Below, piece after piece: positions 1 through 6,137 of a stretch of DNA of 24,585 nt. The notes under the pieces were generated by a model, which worked only from the letters and a program-made list of their open reading frames with translations, did not search any database and had not been told where the DNA came from. Positions within the stretch are counted from its first letter, which is position 1, and every line of letters starts with the position of its first letter. A program made the position numbers and the translations under genes. Origin of the DNA: CAYZMS01 sp964479625 (lineage in GTDB: Bacteria > Bacteroidota > Bacteroidia > Chitinophagales > Saprospiraceae); NCBI GenBank assembly GCA_964479625.1, contig CAYZMS010000042.1, positions 1-24,585 of the forward strand, written 5' to 3'.

Positions 1-4
1 ACAC

Positions 5-55
5 AGAAGGCCTTTCTTTTTCATCATCCCAAAAAATTCGGGATGACTCATGTTT
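5..55. repeat. Dispersed palindromic repeat, left copy
   Basis: This 51-base segment recurs as an exact reverse complement at 24535-24585; the match ends at base 56. It contains a hairpin, stem TCATCCC (24-30) with GGGATGA (40-46) around a 9-base AT-rich loop. Only four bases lie outside it at the left end. The form resembles REP-like intergenic palindromes, and the end position suggests an assembly break at a multi-copy repeat. No transposase lies beside it. Confidence 0.85.
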
Positions 56-129
56 GGGCAAACAGAACTTATTAAAGGGAGGGGAAGAATACCAAAGTTG
101 ATTCGAAAGGCTGCTACTTTATCCTTGTT

Positions 130-262
130 TTCTGTTGAAAACTAACATCTTACCAAGTTATCCACACTGTGGATAAAAAGATCAAATTTTTTGTAGGAAG
201 AACCTTAAATTTGATTTAACAAAATGAAAATGAACCGTTTGTAAAAATAAACGGGCGTAAGC
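130..262. other. Candidate replication origin (oriC-like)
   Basis: The gene-free region contains a TGTTGAAAAC motif (about 133-142), two perfect DnaA boxes in inverted array (158-176), and then about 75 bases that are close to 79% A+T by hand count (177-252), which could serve as an unwinding element. The AT-rich block holds the inverted repeat ATCAAATTT (181-189) / AAATTTGAT (207-215). Neighbouring genes are clearly more GC-rich. In Bacteroidota the origin is often not next to dnaA, so its absence here is not decisive. Only two perfect boxes are seen, fewer than most chromosomal origins, so a DnaA-controlled regulatory site is the main alternative. Confidence 0.45.
158..176. promoter_or_regulatory. 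Back-to-back perfect DnaA boxes
   Basis: TTATCCACACTGTGGATAA is a perfect 19-base palindrome made of two consensus DnaA boxes (TTATCCACA and its complement) separated by one base. Each half matches the E. coli consensus TTATnCACA exactly. Two perfect 9-mers in dyad symmetry are very unlikely by chance. The only other TTATCCACA I noticed in the window, near 3363, lies inside the sirtuin gene, where it encodes a conserved motif. Confidence 0.75.
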
Positions 263-289
263 CCTTCCCTTGCTAACTTACTGGTTCGA

Positions 290-318
290 GGCGAGTCCAT
301 GATGGATTCGCCTTTTTT
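290..318 (+). terminator. Rho-independent terminator
   Basis: A 10-bp stem, GGCGAGTCCA (290-299) with TGGATTCGCC (303-312) and one G-U pair, closes a 3-base loop and is followed by six T (313-318). Just upstream, GGGC-GTAA-GCCC (253-264) forms a small GNRA-loop hairpin. The terminator faces the same way as the downstream OmpA gene, so it ends transcription that arrives from the left or starts inside this region. No coding gene precedes it here. Confidence 0.7.
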
Positions 319-402
319 CTGCCTTTCCGAATAAAAAGCAAAGAAATTGTACCATTTTCAGGCGCTTGCCGTTAAACCATTTGAAAACTATTAATAAGTA
401 AT

Positions 403-434
403 AAGCCTATACTCCCCGTCCCCCCTTTAGGCTT
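403..434 (+). other. Leader stem-loop upstream of the OmpA-family gene
   Basis: AAGCCTA (403-409) pairs with TAGGCTT (428-434) across an 18-base pyrimidine-rich loop, ending 22 bases before the first start codon. No T-run follows, so it is not a terminator. It may affect the stability or translation of the mRNA. A TTGAAA at 381-386 and TATACT at 408-413 are promoter-like but 21 bases apart. Confidence 0.3.
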
Positions 435-456
435 GAGGTTTTGCTTCGAGTAATGA

Positions 457-2142
457 ATGCATATGAGAATCTACTTTGCGACGGTTTGCTTACTCGCCCT
501 TGCCTGGACGGCTAGTGCGCAAATGGTATTTGAAACTGGTCTTTTTGGTGGAGGTGGGTTATATCAAGGGGATCTAAACCCGGAAACCTATCCTTTAATA
601 CAGGAGGTTCAACCTGCCTTCGGATTATTTGCGCGTTGGCGATTTTCTGACTATTGGGGATTGAGAACACAAATAAGCAGAGGAGCCTTTAAGGGTAACG
701 ACAAGAACTTTCCGGATGATTTTGCAAGAGACTATAGTTTCGAAACGACAGTAACCGAACTCCATCTTAGTCTGGAGTGGGAGCCATTCGGACAGAGCCG
801 GATGATCAATACCGCTGCATTTAACACCGCTTTCACTCCTTTCTTTTTTACTGGAGCCGGATTGGGTTATTTTGAGCCTCAGGCTGACTTCCAGCTTGCA
901 GGAGATAGCCCGGCCTCCGGGGCAGTTGCTTTGGACCAAAAAGGGGGGGAGGCCGCTTTTCGACCTGTCATTCCGATTGGTGGTGGCATAAAATGGGATC
1001 TTTCCCGCGGGTTTACCCTGGAGCTGGAGGCCGGTGCCCGCTGGGCTTTCACCGATTATTTGGATGGGGTTAGTGAGACTGGTAATCCCGACTCCAAGGA
1101 TTGGTACTGGATGAGTGGCGCCAACCTGGTCTTTCGGTTTAAAAAACCGGACCGCGACGGTGACGGTATTGTCGATGCGGACGACCGTTGTCCCACTCTT
1201 GCGGGGCCTTCCATTGCTCAGGGCTGCCCGGATGCAGACTCGGATGGGGTGGAGGATGCTGAAGATGCATGCCCGGATATCGCTGGTTTAATGATCCAGA
1301 GCGGTTGTCCGGATACCGATGGGGATGGATTAATGGATCGTGCGGATGCCTGCCCCTCCGAATTTGGATTTCCGGAAACCAATGGTTGTCCCGATCGCGA
1401 TAATGATTGCATAGCTGATGCCGAGGACCTATGTCCAGACCGCGAAGGCCCCATAGACTACGGGGGTTGCCCGGATACTGATGGAGATGCCATCCCCGAC
1501 AATCTGGATGACTGTCCAAGGGGTTGGGGCATGCCGGAACACAAGGGTTGCCCTTTAGCTGATTCGGATTGTGATGGCGTTTTAGATTTAGCTGATGAAT
1601 GCCCGGAAGTCCCCGGTGATTCCTTGAGCATGAGTGGCTGCCCGGATGCAGATGCAGACGGCATTGCAGATCACCTCGACCAATGTCCAATGCTGGCTGG
1701 GGATTCCCTCTCCAGTGGTTGCCCTGAACCGGATGAAACCACCCTTGCTTTGCTGGAAGAAGCCCAGGAGCAGGTTCAGTTTAAAACAGCCAGTGCAGAC
1801 TTGTTACCGGAATCCAGGCGTATATTGGATAGTATCGCCAGCGTAATGTTAAAATGGGACCATTACCAATTGGAGATACAGGGCCATACCGACAACGTTG
1901 GTAAGGCAGCTTCCAATCTGAAATTATCCGAACGGCGGGCGGCCTCCTGTTTTGATTATTTGTTAGCTGCAAAAGTACCAGAAAATCGAATGAGCTATGA
2001 GGGTTTAGGCGAAACCACCCCCATCGCTGATAACTCCACTGCTACAGGAAGGCGATTAAACCGGCGCGTAGAATTTAAACTGAGTGTAATCCAATCTTCC
2101 GATTTTTCCACCCAGCAAGATGAAATGGATAATGAAAATTAA
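457..2142 (+). CDS. OmpA-family outer-membrane protein with DUF6089-like barrel and TSP3 repeats
   Basis: The 561-residue protein has four parts. A Sec signal peptide (about 1-21) ends TASA|Q. A probable outer-membrane beta-barrel (about 22-230) opens with GLFGGGGLYQGDLN, typical of DUF6089-type proteins. Seven calcium-binding thrombospondin type 3 repeats of the form DxDxDGxxDxxDxCP (about 231-411), each followed by a GCP turn, form a rigid spacer. An OmpA C-terminal peptidoglycan-binding domain (about 440-546) carries HTDNVG at 477-482; Asp479 and Arg494 align with the diaminopimelate-binding pair of E. coli OmpA. It should tie the outer membrane to peptidoglycan. ATG codons at 457 and 463 are both usable, and the second gives a cleaner signal peptide (MRIYFATV). 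It lies 83 bases before its paralogue at 2226 and is probably co-transcribed with it. Confidence 0.9.
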   Translation: MHMRIYFATVCLLALAWTASAQMVFETGLFGGGGLYQGDLNPETYPLIQEVQPAFGLFARWRFSDYWGLRTQISRGAFKGNDKNFPDDFARDYSFETTVTELHLSLEWEPFGQSRMINTAAFNTAFTPFFFTGAGLGYFEPQADFQLAGDSPASGAVALDQKGGEAAFRPVIPIGGGIKWDLSRGFTLELEAGARWAFTDYLDGVSETGNPDSKDWYWMSGANLVFRFKKPDRDGDGIVDADDRCPTLAGPSIAQGCPDADSDGVEDAEDACPDIAGLMIQSGCPDTDGDGLMDRADACPSEFGFPETNGCPDRDNDCIADAEDLCPDREGPIDYGGCPDTDGDAIPDNLDDCPRGWGMPEHKGCPLADSDCDGVLDLADECPEVPGDSLSMSGCPDADADGIADHLDQCPMLAGDSLSSGCPEPDETTLALLEEAQEQVQFKTASADLLPESRRILDSIASVMLKWDHYQLEIQGHTDNVGKAASNLKLSERRAASCFDYLLAAKVPENRMSYEGLGETTPIADNSTATGRRLNRRVEFKLSVIQSSDFSTQQDEMDNEN

Positions 2143-2225
2143 AGCTTGGAAAATACCTCAAACAATCGGGTGGATAGCTTGTCCTTAAAAAAGTGTATTT
2201 TTCAAAAAACCGAAATGAACACCAA

Positions 2226-2927
2226 ATGTACCGATCTTTCTGCCTACTCCTTTTAATCCTTTGCTTTAGTAGTTCCAGCCTGACTGCACAAACTGCAACC
2301 ATCCGACCTATTCAATTAGGCCTCCATCTCGGAATAGGAAATGTATTGGGGGACCTGACTCAGTCCGACCTTCCCAATTTTTCCAGTACAGGCTTTTCTA
2401 CTGGTGTTTTTGCGAAAATGCCCATCGATCCGAAGATCGGTATACGGGCGGGTTTTACACATTCAAAACTAAAAGGGGAGGACTACGATGACGCATCGGA
2501 TCGGGGGTTTAGTTTTAACAATAACCTATATGAAATAATGCTCGTGGGAGAGTATGAACCCTTCGGTCGGGATAGGTTCTTTACAGATGCAACCGGTGAA
2601 GTACAGATGGACAAACTAATTTCTCCATATGTGTTTCTAGGGTTTGGGCTGGGCCTGGTCAACCTCGATCCAGACTTTAATGAAAGCACAGAGCCGGGAG
2701 TAGTTCAGGATCGCAATCAGGGCTCAAATGCCACTACACTGGTGGTGCCGTTTGGGGTTGGTGTTCGCTTTGACCTTTCCGATCTGCTGACCCTGGGGGT
2801 GGAAACCGGGATGCGATTCACCACCACTGATTATATAGACGGCATCAGTGAAGCAGCAAATCCAGATGGTAATGACGCCTATGTTATTTCGAATGTCCAA
2901 TTGCTGTTTCGCCTTCAAAACCCCTGA
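2226..2927 (+). CDS. DUF6089-like outer-membrane beta-barrel protein
   Basis: This 233-residue protein starts at the ATG at 2226, which places a hydrophobic signal peptide (MYRSFCLLLLILCF... ending TAQ) at the N-terminus; the in-frame ATG at 2193 would add 11 polar residues in front of it. It is paralogous to the barrel domain of the preceding gene: both share EPFG followed by basic residues mid-protein, and a TDYxDGxSExxNPD segment near the end of the barrel. It lacks the TSP3 and OmpA parts, so it should be a free barrel with no peptidoglycan anchor. Ligand or function is unknown. Its stop lies only 2 bases from the stop of the convergent sirtuin gene, leaving no room for a terminator between them. 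Confidence 0.8.
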   Translation: MYRSFCLLLLILCFSSSSLTAQTATIRPIQLGLHLGIGNVLGDLTQSDLPNFSSTGFSTGVFAKMPIDPKIGIRAGFTHSKLKGEDYDDASDRGFSFNNNLYEIMLVGEYEPFGRDRFFTDATGEVQMDKLISPYVFLGFGLGLVNLDPDFNESTEPGVVQDRNQGSNATTLVVPFGVGVRFDLSDLLTLGVETGMRFTTTDYIDGISEAANPDGNDAYVISNVQLLFRLQNP

Positions 2928-2929
2928 TA

Positions 2930-3640
2930 TCAATGAGCGTCTTCCAGAAGCCGATCCACTAAATCGCGAACGCCCTGGGTAGCAGGCTTGGAAATGATTT
3001 CCAGCTTCTTCCGGAGGTTTAACTCAAAGTTATTCACGGCAGGTGCTGGGTCAATATAGTGAACAGGTACAAACCGCGGTGCAAAGCCCACCAGCCCGGC
3101 GGCTGGGTATACCACCATAGAGGTACCGATGATAATAATCCGTTCTGCGGTAATCATTTCCTTCATTGCTTTTTCCATCATGGGTACGGCTTCTCCAAAC
3201 CATACGATATGAGGACGGAGTTGGTAGCCTTCTTCACATCGATCACCCAACTTCAGGTCGTTATCCCAATTGTAAATGGAGTTGGGGTTAAAGGTAGATC
3301 GAACCTTGCCCAACTCCCCATGCAGATGCATTACTCTGCTACTTCCAGCGCGTTCATGTAAATTATCCACATTTTGAGTGATGATCGTAACCTCAAACTT
3401 TGCTTCTAGTTCTGCCAGGGTAAGGTGCCCTGCATTGGGATGTACCGTGTTCATTTGGGCACGCCTTTCGTTGTAAAAACGAAGGACGAGTTCCGGGTCC
3501 CTGGCCCATACTTCAGGAGTGGCCACCTCCATCACGTCGTGTTCTTCCCAAAGACCTCCATTGTCTCTAAAGGTACGAATGCCGCTTTCGGCACTCATAC
3601 CTGCACCAGTTAGTACCACTATTTTTTCTGCTTTTGCCAT
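2930..3640 (-). CDS. cobB: Sir2-family NAD-dependent protein deacylase (CobB-like)
   Basis: The 236-residue protein is a class III sirtuin that removes acyl groups from lysine using NAD+. Visible motifs: NAD-binding GAGMSAESGIRTFRD (12-26), TQNVDNLH (88-95), the catalytic His107 in HLHGEL, and FYNERR with Tyr56 and Arg59, the YxxR pair that marks sirtuins accepting succinyl or malonyl lysine. The usual four zinc-binding cysteines are missing: the segment between HGEL and RPHIVWFGE has one Cys (135), so the zinc ribbon is lost or metal-free. An upstream in-frame TTG at 3646 adds only two residues; the ATG at 3640 is preferred. It is last in a cluster with nnr and an SDR gene, 25 bases after the SDR stop. 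Confidence 0.88.
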   Translation of the reverse strand: MAKAEKIVVLTGAGMSAESGIRTFRDNGGLWEEHDVMEVATPEVWARDPELVLRFYNERRAQMNTVHPNAGHLTLAELEAKFEVTIITQNVDNLHERAGSSRVMHLHGELGKVRSTFNPNSIYNWDNDLKLGDRCEEGYQLRPHIVWFGEAVPMMEKAMKEMITAERIIIIGTSMVVYPAAGLVGFAPRFVPVHYIDPAPAVNNFELNLRKKLEIISKPATQGVRDLVDRLLEDAH

Positions 3641-3665
3641 AACCAACTGACTTTTAGCGCGGGTC

Positions 3666-4475
3666 TTACAAGCCCGAAAATTTCAATATGATCCGTTCAA
3701 AAACCTTGCCCGGGAGAATAGACTTAAGCGGAATACTCAGGCGCTGTAAAGGTTTTCCGGCAGAATAGACCCGTTTTAGGCTGTTTTTTTTCATTATTCG
3801 AATAATGTACTGGGCCATTTTCTCCGGACTGGTACCATGGTCTACATCCGCATCAATGCCTTCGGCTACTGTTTCATAGGTTTGTTTATAGGCTGGGTCC
3901 TCCGGCTTGTATTCCATTATTCGGGCGGCACCAATATTGGTACGGATATCACCGGCTCTTATACAGGTTGCCTGAATCCCAAAGGGTTTGATCTCCATTC
4001 TCAGGGCTTCGGTGATCATATCCAGAGATGCCTTAGTGGCGCAGTAAATAGACCGAAAGGGAAGCCCAACCACCGATCCTATTGTACTAATGTTGATGAT
4101 CTTTCCCCCATTCTGTTGTCGCATTTGAGGTAATACAGCCTGAATGGTTCGAATGGGACCGTAGACATTGGTCTGGTAGGCCCGTTCAATATTTTCGAGG
4201 GAAAGTTGTTCGGTGGGCCCTGCAATGCCGATGCCCGCATTGTTGATCAGAACGTCAATTCGACCCTCTTTTTTGACCAATTCCCGGATGGCGCTATTTA
4301 CACTTTCCGTATGGGTAACGTCCATTTGGAGGAGAGGGTAGGCAGTTTGGTAATTAGAAGGGTTCCGACTGGTACCGTATACCAGAAATCCCTCTGAATG
4401 CAATTGATTGCAAATGGCTTTCCCCAGCCCGGCGGATCCACCGGTTACTAGTACTACTTGTTCCTTAGGACGCAT
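3666..4475 (-). CDS. Short-chain dehydrogenase/reductase (SDR) family oxidoreductase
   Basis: This 269-residue protein is a classical SDR. The Rossmann nucleotide-binding motif TGGSAGLG is at 11-18, the structural NNAG at 78-81, and the catalytic YxxxK pair is Tyr144/Lys148. The residue 13 before Tyr144 is Thr131, next to Ser130, so the usual Ser position is filled by Thr, which some family members tolerate. A basic residue (Arg37, in TSRNPS) after the second strand suggests a preference for NADP(H). The substrate cannot be read from the sequence; the hydrophobic, basic C-terminus resembles SDRs acting on lipophilic substrates. The ATG start lies 14 bases after the nnr stop, so the two are almost certainly co-transcribed. 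Confidence 0.85.
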   Translation of the reverse strand: MRPKEQVVLVTGGSAGLGKAICNQLHSEGFLVYGTSRNPSNYQTAYPLLQMDVTHTESVNSAIRELVKKEGRIDVLINNAGIGIAGPTEQLSLENIERAYQTNVYGPIRTIQAVLPQMRQQNGGKIINISTIGSVVGLPFRSIYCATKASLDMITEALRMEIKPFGIQATCIRAGDIRTNIGAARIMEYKPEDPAYKQTYETVAEGIDADVDHGTSPEKMAQYIIRIMKKNSLKRVYSAGKPLQRLSIPLKSILPGKVFERIILKFSGL

Positions 4476-4489
4476 AGGTGAATTCGGAT

Positions 4490-5995
4490 CTAATTGTGGA
4501 TTTGTTTAAAGGCTCTGCCCAGGAACTGTACGATATCCCCTGCCAGCAAGGATTCATGCTCCAGGTCTTCGGCGGCCAGATCCCCGGCAAGTCCATGTAA
4601 ATATACGCCGAGCAAAGCAGCCTGCAAAGCGGGGTAGCCTTGTGCGCGTAGCCCGGTAAGGATACCAGTCAGTACATCTCCGCTTCCCGCCGTGGCCATT
4701 CCGGGGTTGCCGGTACTATTGAAATAAATGGAACCCTCGGGGCTGACGATGGCAGTATGGGCACCTTTTAAAACTATAAAGCACCGGTATTTTTCCGCTA
4801 CTGCTCGGGCCAGTTTTAACCGTTCAAAACCGTTTTCGCTTTTTCCAAATAATCGCCTAAACTCCCCCGGATGAGGGGTTAGAATGCTACCTTCAGGGAG
4901 TTTGTCAAGATAAGTGGGTTCCTTCGCCAGTATGTTTAAGGCATCAGCATCCAGAATTAAGGGGGTATTAATCGTTTCTAATAATGTTCCTATCGTTTCC
5001 CGGGTGGTTTTCTTCTTCCCAAGTCCTGGGCCCACACCCACAGCCTGGTATTGCTCTAATTTAGGGAACTCCGAAATGCAGTAGGTATGTCTGTCTACAC
5101 TTACCATCGCTTCCGGTACACTGGATTGCATGATAGCATAGCCCGACTGCGGTAGATGCACCGTCAGCAATCCAACCCCTGCGCGCAGACAAGCCCTGGC
5201 TGAAAGGATGGCGGCCCCTATCATACCGTAACTTCCCGCCACCAGCAAAGCATGACCATAGGTTCCCTTGTGATCAAAACGGGCACGCCTTTGGCGAAAG
5301 GGAGCAATGGCCGACCGGTCAAGGTATTCGAAAACCGTAGAGCCTTCTGCAAGGAAATTCGGAGCCAATCCAATATCGGCTACCTCCCAATCGCCGATAT
5401 GATCCGTATTTTCGGGGAGAAAGAAAGCAAGCTTAGGGGCTTGAAAGGTTAAAGTCCGGCTTGCCCGGATACTCAAACCGGGGCTGTAAGTATCTGCAAA
5501 CATCCCGGAGGGTATGTCCACTGCCAGGCGGACCGCGTCCTGTTCATTGATATGGGAAACCAGTTTTGCCAGGAACCCGTCCAGGGGCCGGTTTGTCCCT
5601 ATGCCCAGGAGGGCGTCAATGATAAGGGCCTCTGATTGTATTTCAGGGAAAGCTGCTCCTGGCTCCAGGCTTAAATATTCCTGTATGTCTTTAACCGGGA
5701 GCCTTTCCAGGTTTTTTTTATTATCCGCAGAAAGTTCCCCGCCCAAAAAACAATGATATACTTTTACCGGGTAAAAGGCACGATGCAGCAAACGGGCAAT
5801 AGCCAGGCCGTCGCCTCCGTTATTCCCTGGGCCAGCGAATACTACAACAGGACGCAGGGTGTCCTGGTACATACGGGTGAACCAATCAACAAAAGCCTGT
5901 GCTGCCTGTTCCATTAAGTCTGAAGAAGAAATAGACTTTTGGGAAATAGTATACGCATCCCATGCCTTAATTTGTTCAGAAGAATAAACTTTCAT
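4490..5995 (-). CDS. nnr: Bifunctional NAD(P)H-hydrate epimerase / ADP-dependent NAD(P)H-hydrate dehydratase
   Basis: The 501-residue protein joins both metabolite-repair activities that restore damaged NADH and NADPH. The N-terminal YjeF epimerase domain (about 1-215) has GPGNNGGDG at 55-63 and the catalytic-loop Asp in IIDALLGIGT (125-134). The C-terminal ribokinase-like dehydratase domain (about 230-500) has GPGLG (322-326), LDADALN (348-354), LTPHPGEF (372-379) and GSGD (437-440) with the catalytic Asp440. Length and domain order match the fused bacterial Nnr. ATG start at 5995. It is the first gene of a tight minus-strand cluster with an SDR and a sirtuin, and is divergent from the AAA+ ATPase across 142 bases. 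Confidence 0.95.
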   Translation of the reverse strand: MKVYSSEQIKAWDAYTISQKSISSSDLMEQAAQAFVDWFTRMYQDTLRPVVVFAGPGNNGGDGLAIARLLHRAFYPVKVYHCFLGGELSADNKKNLERLPVKDIQEYLSLEPGAAFPEIQSEALIIDALLGIGTNRPLDGFLAKLVSHINEQDAVRLAVDIPSGMFADTYSPGLSIRASRTLTFQAPKLAFFLPENTDHIGDWEVADIGLAPNFLAEGSTVFEYLDRSAIAPFRQRRARFDHKGTYGHALLVAGSYGMIGAAILSARACLRAGVGLLTVHLPQSGYAIMQSSVPEAMVSVDRHTYCISEFPKLEQYQAVGVGPGLGKKKTTRETIGTLLETINTPLILDADALNILAKEPTYLDKLPEGSILTPHPGEFRRLFGKSENGFERLKLARAVAEKYRCFIVLKGAHTAIVSPEGSIYFNSTGNPGMATAGSGDVLTGILTGLRAQGYPALQAALLGVYLHGLAGDLAAEDLEHESLLAGDIVQFLGRAFKQIHN

Positions 5996-6048
5996 TAAAA
6001 AGGCACTTGTTCCCCATCCCGCACAATGGGTAATGGGTTCGATTAAAT

Positions 6049-6056
6049 TATCTTTG
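6049..6056 (+). promoter_or_regulatory. Candidate Bacteroidota -7 element before the AAA+ gene
   Basis: TATCTTTG matches TAnnTTTG, the -7 consensus of the Bacteroidota primary sigma factor. No clear TTG is seen at the expected upstream distance. Transcription from here would give a leader of about 75 bases. A TTGACT at 6081-6086 with TGTAAT at 6106-6111 (19-base gap) is a weaker alternative. Confidence 0.35.
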
Positions 6057-6137
6057 CCAGCTCTAATCTAAGCTGATTTTTTGACTTTATTTTTTGCTCG
6101 AAAAGTGTAATATTAGTGGTCCGACTAAAAAATAAGC

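Noticed and set aside
281..312. GGTTCGAG resembling a tRNA T-loop next to a hairpin.
   Set aside because: The flanking bases do not form a T-stem, there is no acceptor stem or D-arm upstream, and the hairpin plus T-run is explained as a terminator.
1139..1690. Long open frame on the minus strand across the TSP3 repeats, 183 codons.
   Set aside because: It arises from the repetitive GC-patterned TSP3 coding sequence, and its product is low complexity, rich in His, Pro and Arg; the plus-strand frame is clearly real.
3363..3371. A third TTATCCACA DnaA-box match.
   Set aside because: It lies inside the sirtuin gene and encodes the conserved NVDN motif on the minus strand, so coding constraint explains it.
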